From contig DASXMW010000212.1 of the NCBI GenBank assembly GCA_036495425.1, positions 1 to 20,027 on the forward strand: a stretch of DNA of 20,027 nt. The letters are read 5' to 3'. Of this stretch, positions 1-6,921 are shown piece by piece. Below the pieces are notes generated by a model that saw nothing but the letters and a program-made list of their open reading frames with translations, made no database searches and had not been told where the DNA came from. Origin of the DNA: Bog-532 sp036495425. GTDB lineage: Bacteria; Actinomycetota; Actinomycetes; Streptosporangiales; Streptosporangiaceae. Position 1 is the stretch's first letter. Each line of letters opens with the position of its first letter. Both the position numbers and the translations under genes were made by a program.

Positions 1-196
1 CCAGCTGGGCCGCGGTGCTGCCTCGCGCTCCGACCAGGGCCATCTGCAGCGCCGCGGCGATGCTGGCCGGCGAGAACACCAGGTTCTGCTGGTCAGCGCC
101 GAGGCGCCGGTACAGGTCGATCCCGAACGTGTCTTCGGCCATCGCTGCCGCCTGCTGCCGCGCGGCGTCCAGTCCGGTCACTGAGCTGGAAGTCAT
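1..196 (-). CDS. Serpin family protein, N-terminal 65 residues (runs off the left edge)
   Basis: Read on the minus strand, this frame starts at ATG (196-194) behind a purine-rich AAAGGCGG and stays open to the window edge. Residues 38-65 contain NLVFSPASIAAALQMALVGA followed by RGSTAAQL. This is the serpin N-terminal signature, with helix B beginning NLVFSPxSI and then GARGxTAxQ. Serpins are suicide inhibitors of serine or cysteine proteases; the inhibitory reactive-centre loop lies near the C-terminus, outside this window, so inhibitory activity cannot be judged. No signal peptide is visible in the first 40 residues, which suggests a cytoplasmic protein or leaderless export. A possible small ORF lies 33 bp upstream on the same strand. 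The family call is firm; the target protease is unknown. Confidence 0.85.
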   Translation of the reverse strand, partial: MTSSSVTGLDAARQQAAAMAEDTFGIDLYRRLGADQQNLVFSPASIAAALQMALVGARGSTAAQL

Positions 197-229
197 GGCA
201 CCGCCTTTCGCCGCTTGGAGTCCATCAGA

Positions 230-460
230 TCACGCGGGCGTGCGGCCGGTGGACCGGCGTGGGGTGGGGGGTGGAACTCGAACGAGATTGCGGCCGATGG
301 CCCCGGCTGGAAGCGGCGGGCCGGCCGGGCGGCGGGCTGGCGGGGCGCCCTCTCGCGGGCTCGCGGGCTGGCAGGCGGCGGCCTGGGACGGGGGTGACGC
401 GGGGCTCAACTGACGGGAAACGGCGCCTAACGGCAGCAAATGGTCAATCTGGCTGGTCAT
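230..460 (-). CDS. Possible 76-residue small protein upstream of the serpin, function unknown
   Basis: This is a minus-strand ORF starting with ATG at 460-458. An AGGAG motif (plus-strand 469-473) lies 8 nt upstream, and an AT-rich promoter-like patch lies beyond it. The predicted protein begins MTSQIDHLLPLGAVSRQL. It then becomes rich in Pro, Ala and Arg, with one Cys near residue 30, and ends about 33 bp before the serpin start. I recognise no domain. The ordinary N-terminus behind a good ribosome binding site argues for translation. The low-complexity remainder could equally be read-through of GC-rich DNA, a decayed gene or a leader peptide. The start at 460 is preferred to 508 because only the former has a binding site. 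Confidence 0.35.
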   Translation of the reverse strand: MTSQIDHLLPLGAVSRQLSPASPPSQAAACQPASPREGAPPARRPAGPPLPAGAIGRNLVRVPPPTPRRSTGRTPA

Positions 461-468
461 GGGGTGTT

Positions 469-520
469 CTCCTGGTGGCGAGACGCCATTAAAACCGCAA
501 GTTAACACGTTCGTTTTCGT
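469..520 (-). promoter_or_regulatory. AT-rich promoter-like patch with ribosome binding site for the small ORF/serpin unit
   Basis: Read on the minus strand, a TTTAAT hexamer (488-493) resembles a -10 box. It lies about 15-20 nt upstream of AGGAG (469-473), in one of the few AT-rich stretches here. No convincing -35 TTGACA is present at 16-18 nt, so an alternative sigma factor or activator would be needed. Position and base composition support a promoter; the motif itself is weak. Confidence 0.3.
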
Positions 521-673
521 GATTCACAGATACGTTTTCCCTGTTCGAGATGTTGTGGGATTGCACACACACAGAACGGTGAGTGACCGGAGGGCCCGAC
601 GCGTTGTCTTTCGTTGTCTGATGATCGGCCTTGAGACCGGAAAACCCGGATAGTTTCCAGCTGACAAGAAACG

Positions 674-699
674 CCGCGTGTTGCCAGCGTAACGCGCGG
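674..699. repeat. Hairpin, 9-bp stem with 8-nt loop
   Basis: CCGCGTGTT (674-682) pairs with AACGCGCGG (691-699), with one U-G wobble if transcribed in the plus direction. No T-run follows, so it is not a standard terminator. Confidence 0.4.
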
Positions 700-1450
700 G
701 AGTGGACCGGAATTCGCTACTGCGGCACGGCGGGAATGCGAGCGCGAGCGGCCACTACGGCTTAGCTCAGCCAACTGGCCGCCTCATCGCCCGCTCTCTT
801 GGGATTCAGCAGCCGCCCAGGCAACAGTTCGAACGGCCGGAAAACCGGGAGTGGCCGAGCGGGCCCTCGACGGCCGAGCCGAGGGCGTGCCGCCCGTGCC
901 AGAGGCCGGGCAGGGCGGCCGCCGGGACGGCGCCGGACCACCGCCAAGGAGGGACGCGGCCGTCGCGGAGCGAACGAGGCAACTGGGTTCAGGCGTGGCC
1001 CAGATAGGGCCGGCGCGGGCGCCGGGGGCCGGCAATTGCATAGAGAAAACCGCCCCTGAACTGTGCCTTTGCGACGGATGACCGAGCCTGAGCAGGCACC
1101 GCGGAGACCATCCACGACCCAGACTGCGAGTGGCGTGACCGTTGACCGCTGCGCAGCAAGCACGACCGGCCATCGGGGCCCGGCTCACGGCCTGCCCCGG
1201 ACCAGTGGCCGCGACCCACTCGGAGCGCCAGCCAGGCCGCGGGGTGACGGCCCGGGGTGACCACCCGTCCCCGTGAAGCGTCAAATGTCAACCGAGGCTT
1301 ATTTTAGACTGGAAGTCATTTATTCGGGCTGACCGCGAGTTAAGCGATTAGCACTGGCTGCAATTTCAGGAGCCGAACTTGCCTTGGGCGGGCCGCGAGC
1401 GTGGATGGCCTGTGGCAGCGACCGCCAGGGCTGGCCGCCCGGCCGGCCCC

Positions 1451-1541
1451 GATCGCGGCCCGCGGCTTGTCCTGACCCCGGGCCCGATCGCCGCCCGCAG
1501 CTTGCCCTGACCCCAGGCCCGATCGCCGCCCGCGGCTCGCT
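1451..1541. repeat. 35-bp tandem direct repeat, about 2.6 copies
   Basis: Copies begin with GATCG at 1451, 1486 and 1521, an exact 35-bp period. Copy 1 (1451-1485) and copy 2 (1486-1520) match at about 31 of 35 positions. Copy 3 matches for about 20 bp and then diverges. Because 35 is not a multiple of three, the repeat would shift frame in every copy, which argues against coding. It is short for a VNTR and lacks spacer/repeat alternation, so it is not a CRISPR. Confidence 0.75.
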
Positions 1542-1679
1542 TTGATCGCGCTGACCAGCCAGAACACGCTGGCTCAGGTTGACCGGGACGCGGCCGGGCA
1601 GCCAGGCCGCGATGACCCAAGGGCTCGCCGCAAGGCGGCATAAAGCTCGCTGACCTGGTCGTTTGACGTGAAACCAAGA

Positions 1680-1706
1680 ATGCCCGCCGGGTTATCCGGC
1701 GGGCAT
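1680..1706. repeat. Perfect 11-bp hairpin with 5-nt loop
   Basis: ATGCCCGCCGG (1680-1690) and CCGGCGGGCAT (1696-1706) are perfectly complementary around a GTTAT loop. The stem is very stable. No T-tract follows on either strand, so it may be a U-less actinobacterial terminator, an RNA processing site or a protein-binding palindrome. No gene ends immediately beside it. Confidence 0.55.
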
Positions 1707-1771
1707 CGAGGGGTCGAACGGGCGGGTGCGGGGCACCCGCCGACGGAAGACGCCTGGCTGGAAGCCGCGAG

Positions 1772-1832
1772 CACGTCGGGCTGCGGACCGTCCGGCTGGG
1801 GGGGGAAGCCAGACGATCCGCAGCCAGACGTG
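1772..1832. repeat. Long imperfect hairpin, about 25 bp per arm
   Basis: The outer arms 1772-1787 and 1817-1832 pair with one mismatch. The inner arms 1789-1797 and 1807-1815 also pair with one mismatch. The loop is a G-run plus A (1798-1806). One mismatch becomes a G-U wobble if the minus strand is transcribed. The structure is too long for chance base composition alone and has no adjacent gene; it could be a structured RNA or the remnant of a palindromic element. Confidence 0.5.
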
Positions 1833-2164
1833 TCCTGGCTGCCGCGTCGGCGGGCGCCTTCGCTGCTCTGCAAACCATAATACCGGCTGACGCCGGGAAA
1901 ATCCTGGAGGCTCGGGCCCTTCTTGAAGCCCGGTCCACGCTACCTATAGTGTACCGCAATGCTTTGCAGGTGCCTATTTATTAAACCACATTCACGCGAT
2001 GACTCGGTACGCTACTCCTGCGTAACTGCGGCCGCAACCTGAACCCTGGGAAATTTGCCGGCGCGCTTTAAGCAGCGGGTTTTTAGCACGCATGGCACAG
2101 TTGAGGCAGATGTTTTGTCACCGACTGAGCATCGCGCCCGGGCGCGGCAGCCCGGGCAGGGCCG

Positions 2165-2203
2165 GGACCTTGGTCACCTTGAGTAAGGGCCGGTCGGACC
2201 TTG
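2165..2203. promoter_or_regulatory. Direct octamer pair upstream of the PucR-type regulator
   Basis: GGACCTTG occurs at 2165-2172 and again at 2196-2203, exactly 31 bp apart, about three helical turns. The second lies 126 bp before the regulator's start codon. Same-face spacing upstream of a regulator suits an autoregulatory operator, but two 8-mers are thin evidence. Confidence 0.25.
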
Positions 2204-2329
2204 TGTGACCAGAAAGTCCCGTGTCGGCCCTGCACGGCCTCGGTGTCGGGTCTAACGTCGATCTTGCGCCAGGTCAGCCGGCCTGCCGCACGCCGACGGG
2301 GACGGACCGGCGGGGACGGAGCCTGATCG

Positions 2330-3613
2330 ATGACGCGGACCACCGGGCCGAGCTGGGCCGAGGACCGGCCCGGCACGCTGCCACCGGGGCTGGCCGCGAT
2401 CTTCCGGCCCCATCTGCCCAGCCTGGCCGGGGAGATCATCCTGGCCATCCGGGACAAGATCCCGGAGTTCGCCCGCCCCATCGACGGCCCTTACGGGCAG
2501 ATCATGCGCACCGGGGTGGAGCAGGCGCTCACCTCGTTCGTGGACCGCATCGCGGATCCGGGCGTGCCCCTGGCCCACCGGGACGAGGTGGCCCGCATGC
2601 TGGGCCGGCACCAGGCCGAAGAGGGCCGGAGCCTGGACTCGCTGCAGGCCGCCTACCGGGTTGGTTCCCAGGTGGCCTGGCAGAAGGCCATGACCGTCGG
2701 GCACGAGGCCAACCTGGACGGCCCGGTCATGTCGATGCTGGCCAACGCGGTGTTCGGCTACATGGACGAGCTGGCCGAACTGTCCGTGCAGGGCTACCGG
2801 GAGCTGCGGGCGGCGTCGGCCGAGGAGCAGCAGGCGGCCCGGCGGCGGCTGCTCCAGCTCATCCTGGACCGCGACCAGCCGGTCCCGCACCGGGCCCTGG
2901 CCGACCTGGCCGAGGACGCCAACTGGCCGCTGCCGGAACTGGTGACCGCGGTCGCGGTGCAGGCCGTACCGCCCAAGGACGCCGGAGACGCCGGGGATGC
3001 CGGGGAGATCGGCGAGACTGGTGAGACCGGCGACAAGATGGACGGGCTCGCGCGGGTGCCCGCCGAGGCGGACGTGCTCGCCAGCCTGGACGACGGGCAG
3101 CCGCACATGCTGATCCCGGATGAGGCGGGCCCGGGCCGGGAGGCGGCCCTGCGGGTCCGGCTGGACGGCCGCCGGGCCGCCATCGGCCTGACCGTTCCCC
3201 TGCTGGACGCGGCTGACTCGCTGCGCTGGGCCCGGCAGGCGCTGGACCTGGCCGAGTCCGGGGCCATCGAAGCCGGCCAGATCGTGCACTGCGAGGAACA
3301 TCTGGTCACGCTGTGGCTGATGTCGGACCGCGCCCTGGCCGACCAGGTGAGCCGCCGCCAGCTCGGGGCCCTGGAAGGCTTGACCCCGCGCCAGCAGGAA
3401 CGCCTCACCGAGACCTTCGATGCCTGGCTGGAGACCCGCGGTACGGCGGCCGAGATCGCGGACCGGCTGCAGGTGCACCCGCAGACCGTCCGGTACCGCA
3501 TCCGTCAGCTGGAACGCACGCTGGGCGAGCAGTTCGGCGACCCCGAGGCCCGGTTCGCGATGGAGATGGTGCTCCGGGTCATGCGGATCCGGGGCCGCCT
3601 CACCAGTGATTGA
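2330..3613 (+). CDS. PucR-family transcriptional regulator with C-terminal helix-turn-helix
   Basis: 427 residues. Residues about 20-190 are an alpha-helical sensor-like domain of the kind in actinobacterial PucR/CdaR regulators, with EIILAIRDKIPEFARP at 35-50 and then PYGQIMRTGVEQAL. A degenerate middle domain (about 245-335) precedes the PucR-type DNA-binding region at 351-427, which contains TAAEIADRLQVHPQTVRYRI (372-391). This is the typical HTH where ladder-like TVRYRIRQLE contacts DNA. A linker at 217-236 is a run of short Asp/Gly/Ala/Glu repeats. The ATG at 2330 follows an ACGGAG motif. The 3' end overlaps the convergent nitroreductase gene by 14 bp. Effector and regulon are not evident; the neighbouring redox genes are plausible targets. 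Confidence 0.85.
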   Translation: MTRTTGPSWAEDRPGTLPPGLAAIFRPHLPSLAGEIILAIRDKIPEFARPIDGPYGQIMRTGVEQALTSFVDRIADPGVPLAHRDEVARMLGRHQAEEGRSLDSLQAAYRVGSQVAWQKAMTVGHEANLDGPVMSMLANAVFGYMDELAELSVQGYRELRAASAEEQQAARRRLLQLILDRDQPVPHRALADLAEDANWPLPELVTAVAVQAVPPKDAGDAGDAGEIGETGETGDKMDGLARVPAEADVLASLDDGQPHMLIPDEAGPGREAALRVRLDGRRAAIGLTVPLLDAADSLRWARQALDLAESGAIEAGQIVHCEEHLVTLWLMSDRALADQVSRRQLGALEGLTPRQQERLTETFDAWLETRGTAAEIADRLQVHPQTVRYRIRQLERTLGEQFGDPEARFAMEMVLRVMRIRGRLTSD

Positions 3614-4259
3614 GGTGCAGCACGTCGTCCAGAGGGCGCCGGGGCGCGGGGCGGAACGTCTCGCCCGTGTAGTAGGCGGTGGGGATCAGCACGCCCTGCC
3701 GGATGTGGTCGGGCAGGGCGAGGATCTCGGCGGCTTCCTTCTCGTAGGCCAGGTGCAGGGTGGTCCAGGCCGTGCCCAGCTCGCGCGACCGGCAGGCCAG
3801 CATGTAGCTCCAGGCCGCGGGCAGCAGTGACCCCCACAGGCCGGTCTGGCTGGCCCCGGCCTTCCACTCCCCCCGGACCTCGATGCAGGCGATGACCTGG
3901 ACCGGGACGTCGCCCATGTGCTGGCCCAGGTAGGCCGAGCTCTCCCGGATCCGGCGCATCGCCTGGCCGTCTGGCGAGTCCGCGGCCGGGGCGCCGGGCG
4001 CCTCCATCTGCTGCCGCCCGATCTCCAGGTACCGCTCGGTCGACCGGCGGTAGAGCTCGCCAATGGCCGACTTGGTCTCGGGGTCGGTGATGACCAGCCA
4101 GTGCCAGCCCTGGGAGTTGCTGCCGCTGGGGGCCTGGAGGGCCAGGTCCAGGCACTCCCGGACCAGCTCCAGCGGGACCGGGCGGTCCAGATCGAGACGC
4201 TTGCGTACCGAGCGGGTAGTGGTCAGCAGCTCGTCGGGGCTCAGCGGCAGTACAGTCAT
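3600..4259 (-). CDS. Nitroreductase family protein (FMN-dependent oxidoreductase)
   Basis: 219 residues on the minus strand. The N-terminus has the nitroreductase FMN-binding signature RSVRKRLDLDRPVP (16-29) followed by LDLALQAPSGSNSQGWHWLV (37-56), where APSGSNSQ contacts flavin phosphate. The C-terminal half has GTAWTTLHLAYEKEAAEIL and then IPTAYYTG, matching the family's closing strand. Length is normal for the family. Such enzymes reduce nitroaromatics, quinones or activated alkenes with NAD(P)H as homodimers in the cytoplasm; the substrate is unknown. The ATG at 4259 is preferred, but an in-frame GTG two codons upstream is possible, as neither has a strong ribosome binding site. It is divergent from the SDR gene at 4315 and overlaps the PucR-type gene tail to tail. 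Confidence 0.88.
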   Translation of the reverse strand: MTVLPLSPDELLTTTRSVRKRLDLDRPVPLELVRECLDLALQAPSGSNSQGWHWLVITDPETKSAIGELYRRSTERYLEIGRQQMEAPGAPAADSPDGQAMRRIRESSAYLGQHMGDVPVQVIACIEVRGEWKAGASQTGLWGSLLPAAWSYMLACRSRELGTAWTTLHLAYEKEAAEILALPDHIRQGVLIPTAYYTGETFRPAPRRPLDDVLHLNHW

Positions 4260-4314
4260 GATCACAATGGTCCCATGTCCGGTCTGAGGCCGGCCAACCT
4301 GGCGGAGGCGGCAG
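4260..4314. promoter_or_regulatory. 55-bp divergent intergenic region, nitroreductase / SDR
   Basis: This short gap must hold, or overlap, start signals for both directions unless either gene is leaderless. The plus-strand gene has a clear GGAGG at 4304-4308, six nt before its ATG. The minus-strand gene has no strong binding site, compatible with leaderless translation. No clear -10/-35 pair is seen. Confidence 0.35.
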
Positions 4315-5079
4315 ATGGCGGATCGGCTCGACGGCACGGTGGCCCTGATCACCGGGGCTTCCAGCGGCATCGGGCGGGCCACCGCCCTGGAACTGGGCGC
4401 CCTGGGTGCCGCGGTGTCGCTGGTCGGCCGGCGGTCCGATCGGCTCGAGGATCTGGCCACCGCCATCCGTGGCCAGGGCGGCACGGCCCTGGTCCTGAAG
4501 GCCGACATCACCGACGAGCCGCAGGCCCGCGGGGTGATCGAGCGCACCGCGGCCGAGCTGGGGCGGCTGGACACGCTGGTCAACAACGCCGGGGTGATGC
4601 TGCTCGGCCCGGTCGAGGACGCGCCGCTGACCGAGTGGCAGCACATGATCAACATCAACCTGCTGGGCCTGCTGTACTGCACGCACGCCGCGCTCCCGCT
4701 GCTGCTGGACGCGGTGGAGACCAGCCCGCGGCGGGTGGCCGACATCGTCAACATCAGCTCGGTGGCGGGCCGGACCACCCGCAGCGGCAGCGCGGTCTAC
4801 AACGCGACCAAGCACGGGGTGGGCGCGTTCACCGAGGCGCTGCGGCAAGAGGTCACCCGGCGCTACCTGCGGGTCTCGGTGGTGGAGCCGGGGGCGGTGG
4901 AGACCGAGCTGGTCAGCCACAACCGACCGGAGATCCGGTCCGGGCTCGAGGCCCGGTTCGACGAGCAGGAACGCATGCAGGCCAGCGACATCGCCGAGGT
5001 CGTCAGCTTCATCGTGACCCGGCCGCGCCGAACCGCCGTCAACGAGGTGCTGGTCCGCCCCACCGACCAGGAACGCTGA
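4315..5079 (+). CDS. Classical short-chain dehydrogenase/reductase (SDR)
   Basis: 254 residues with all classical SDR marks. The cofactor-binding TGASSGIG is at 13-20, the structural NNAG at 90-93, and the catalytic Ser at 148-149 (NISS). The catalytic YxxxK is Y162/K166 in YNATKHG, and EPGAVETEL near 191-199 follows the active site. An Arg-rich GRRSDR after strand 2 favours NADP(H). The protein should be a soluble oxidoreductase acting on an alcohol or ketone; the substrate cannot be read from sequence. GGAGG at 4304-4308 fixes the start. The next SDR begins 4 bp after this stop, so the two are almost certainly cotranscribed and perhaps translationally coupled. Confidence 0.9.
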   Translation: MADRLDGTVALITGASSGIGRATALELGALGAAVSLVGRRSDRLEDLATAIRGQGGTALVLKADITDEPQARGVIERTAAELGRLDTLVNNAGVMLLGPVEDAPLTEWQHMININLLGLLYCTHAALPLLLDAVETSPRRVADIVNISSVAGRTTRSGSAVYNATKHGVGAFTEALRQEVTRRYLRVSVVEPGAVETELVSHNRPEIRSGLEARFDEQERMQASDIAEVVSFIVTRPRRTAVNEVLVRPTDQER

Positions 5080-5083
5080 CGCC

Positions 5084-5944
5084 ATGACCACGGACGAGCA
5101 GGCTGGATCGACGAGTGGCCAGGTCTGGCTGATCACCGGGGCCAGTTCCGGATTCGGCCGGGCCCTGGCCGAGGCCGCGATCGCGGCCGGGGCCTCGGTG
5201 GCGGCCACGGCCCGGCAGACCTCCCGGCTCGACGACCTGGTCGCCGCGCACCCCGGGCGGGTCCATCCGCTGGCCCTGGACGTCACCGACGCCAATCGCT
5301 GCCGCGCGGCCGTGGCCGAGGCGGCGGCCCGGTTCGGCCGCGTCGACGTGCTGGTCAACAACGCGGGGCGGACCCAGGTCGGCGCGCTGGAAGAGACTAC
5401 CGACGCCGAGCTGCGCAGCCTGTTCGACCTGCACTTCTTCGGCCCCGCGGCGCTGATCCGGGCGGTGCTGCCGCACATGCGACGCCAGGGCGGCGGCTGG
5501 GTGGTGCAGATGTCCAGCGTGGGCGGGCAGGTGACCGGGGCCGGGTTCGACGCCTACTGCGCCACCAAGTTCGCGCTGGAGGGCCTGACCCAGTCCCTGG
5601 TCGACGAGGTGGACTTCGGGGTGCGGTTCCTGATCGTGGAACCGGGGGCCTTTCGCACCGGCCTCTTCGAACAAAACTCGGCCTATCTGTCGGCGGCGCT
5701 CCCGGAGTATGCCGCCACGGTCGGGCCCACCCGCGAGTACGTGCAGTCCGCGGGCGGCAGCCAGGCCGGTGACCCGGCCAAGGCGGCGCAGGCCATCCTG
5801 GCCGCGATGATGGCCGACGAGCCCCCGCTGCGGCTGGTCCTGGGCGGCGACGCCATCGACCGGATCCGCCAGCGGCTGGAGACCATGCAGGCCGAGCTGA
5901 ACGCCTGGGACGCGGTGGGCCGGGACACCTCCATCGACGACTGA
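5084..5944 (+). CDS. SDR-family oxidoreductase, second of a tandem pair
   Basis: 286 residues with TGASSGFG (18-25), NNAG (92-95), catalytic Ser 144/145 (QMSS), YCATK with Y158 and K162, and VEPGAFRTGLF near 185-195. The TGASSGFGRALAEAA start and longer C-terminus resemble the subgroup often labelled oxidoreductase/3-oxoacyl reductase-like; TARQ after strand 2 is compatible with NADP(H). It starts 4 bp after the preceding SDR, and a zinc-free MDR enzyme follows 30 bp later, suggesting one transcript of three cytoplasmic reductases. The two SDRs differ well beyond the core motifs, so this is not a recent tandem duplication. Substrate unknown. Confidence 0.9.
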   Translation: MTTDEQAGSTSGQVWLITGASSGFGRALAEAAIAAGASVAATARQTSRLDDLVAAHPGRVHPLALDVTDANRCRAAVAEAAARFGRVDVLVNNAGRTQVGALEETTDAELRSLFDLHFFGPAALIRAVLPHMRRQGGGWVVQMSSVGGQVTGAGFDAYCATKFALEGLTQSLVDEVDFGVRFLIVEPGAFRTGLFEQNSAYLSAALPEYAATVGPTREYVQSAGGSQAGDPAKAAQAILAAMMADEPPLRLVLGGDAIDRIRQRLETMQAELNAWDAVGRDTSIDD

Positions 5945-5974
5945 GGCCGGAGGTCCGGCAGATCGGAGTGACCG

Positions 5975-6877
5975 ATGAAGGCGGTCCAGTTCAGCCGGTT
6001 CGGCGGCCCCGAGGTCCTCGAGATCGTGGATTTCCCCGATCCGCACCCGGAGCCGGGCCAGGTCCGGATCGCGGTGCGGGCGGCCGGCGTCAACGCCAGC
6101 GACTGGAAGAAGCGCCGGGGCCTGATGGATCCGGAGCTCCCGCAGACCCTGGGCTACGAGGCGGCGGGCGTCGTCGACGAGCTCGGCGCGGGTGCCACCG
6201 GCGTGGCCGTCGGCGACCGGGTGTTCGGCCTGTCGGCCGCGGGGGCGGCCCAGGCCGAGCTGGCGGTGCTGTCCTTTTACGCGCCGATCCCGCCCGCGCT
6301 CGGCTTCGCTGAGGCCGCCGCGCTGCCGGCCGCGGTCGAGACGGCCTGGCGCGCGCTGGACCAGCTCGGCGCCGGGAGCGGCAGCACGCTGCTGATCAAC
6401 GGGGCGTCCGGGAGCGTCGGCAGCGCCGCGGCTCAGCTGGCCACCGCGCGCGGCGCGCGCGTGATCGGCACCGCCGGCCCGGCCAGCCAGGAGTACCTGC
6501 GCTCGCTGGGCGCCGAGGCCGTCACCTACGGCGAGGGCATGGCCGGCCGGGTTCGGGCGCTGGCCCCGGGCGGCGTCGGCCTCGCGCTCGATGTGGCCGG
6601 AAGCGGGGTCCTGCCCGAGCTGATCGAGCTGGCCGGCGGCCCGGAGCACGTCATCACGGTGGCCGACTTCGCGGGCGCGCAGCAGTACGGAGTGCGATTC
6701 AGCCGGGGCGACGACGGCCGGGCGCTGCACGCGCTGGCCGAGATCGGCGAGCTGATCGAGACCGGGCGCTTCTCGGTCCCGGTCGTGCAGACGTTCCCGC
6801 TCGCTGACGTGGCCGAGGCCCAGCGGGTCAGCGAGCACGGTCACGGGCGCGGCAAGCTCGTCCTGCTGCCCGCCTGA
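5975..6877 (+). CDS. NADP-dependent quinone-oxidoreductase-like protein (MDR superfamily, zinc-free)
   Basis: 300 residues beginning MKAVQFSRFGGPEVLEIVDF, the standard N-terminus of quinone oxidoreductase-like medium-chain reductases. AGVNASDWKKRRG (37-49) is the GroES-like domain motif and GYEAAGVVDELG (60-71) follows. The Rossmann nucleotide-binding motif is NGASGSVGSAAAQLA (142-156). There is no cluster of structural Cys or zinc ligands, so a zinc-independent NADPH enzyme is expected, reducing quinones or enones in the cytosol. GGAG lies 7 nt before the ATG. It is third in the plus-strand reductase run and converges on the flippase-like gene ending at 6909. Confidence 0.9.
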   Translation: MKAVQFSRFGGPEVLEIVDFPDPHPEPGQVRIAVRAAGVNASDWKKRRGLMDPELPQTLGYEAAGVVDELGAGATGVAVGDRVFGLSAAGAAQAELAVLSFYAPIPPALGFAEAAALPAAVETAWRALDQLGAGSGSTLLINGASGSVGSAAAQLATARGARVIGTAGPASQEYLRSLGAEAVTYGEGMAGRVRALAPGGVGLALDVAGSGVLPELIELAGGPEHVITVADFAGAQQYGVRFSRGDDGRALHALAEIGELIETGRFSVPVVQTFPLADVAEAQRVSEHGHGRGKLVLLPA

Positions 6878-6904
6878 GGCTCCGCGCTAGCAGCCGTGCA
6901 GGGC
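6878..6904. repeat. 27-bp dispersed repeat, copy 1
   Basis: Starting directly after the stop codon of the quinone-oxidoreductase-like gene, this segment matches 14515-14541 at 25 of 27 positions, with a 15-bp identical core around CGCTAGC. Both copies lie at the 3' end of a minus-strand gene (five bp past the flippase-like stop here; overlapping the last codons of the GlxA-type gene there). Function unknown. Confidence 0.5.
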
Positions 6905-6921
6905 CGGGTTACGAGCCCGGC
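6903..6921. terminator. Hairpin between convergent genes, loop holding a stop codon
   Basis: GCCGGG (6903-6908) pairs with CCCGGC (6916-6921) around a 7-nt loop that contains the TAA stop of the minus-strand flippase-like gene. It lies 25 bp past the plus-strand stop. There is no T-run; it may be a U-less terminator serving both directions. Confidence 0.35.

Larger units (their letters stand above)
521..2329. other. 1.8-kb stretch with no convincing gene
   Basis: Open frames here are arginine- and proline-rich translations of GC-rich DNA without recognisable domains or good ribosome binding sites. The contents are a short hairpin (674-699), an AT-rich patch (about 1284-1370), a 35-bp tandem repeat (1451-1541), two strong inverted repeats (1680-1706 and 1772-1832), and a second AT-rich patch (about 1930-2110). 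That second patch ends in a weak hairpin plus T-run (about 2062-2085). A repeated octamer (2165-2203) lies before the PucR-type gene. It could be a long regulatory region, an untranslated RNA locus or a fully decayed gene segment. Confidence 0.6.

Noticed and set aside
762..1284. Overlapping ORFs of 130-170 residues on both strands
   Set aside because: Composition is that of translated GC-rich noncoding DNA, with no recognisable motif or ribosome binding site.
1451..1541. CRISPR array
   Set aside because: The repeats are contiguous with no unique spacers, and no cas genes are present.
1366..1959. 197-residue minus-strand ORF across the repeat region
   Set aside because: It is Arg/Ala/Pro-rich, begins with TTG without a binding site, crosses the 35-bp repeat and hairpins, and shows no domain.
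2062..2085. Terminator-like hairpin followed by five T
   Set aside because: The stem is short with a bulge, and no gene precedes it; kept only as a note in the gene-free region.
3505..5478. Long 657-residue minus-strand ORF through the nitroreductase/SDR region
   Set aside because: It is the mirror frame of the SDR and nitroreductase genes, which carry clear family motifs in their own frames.
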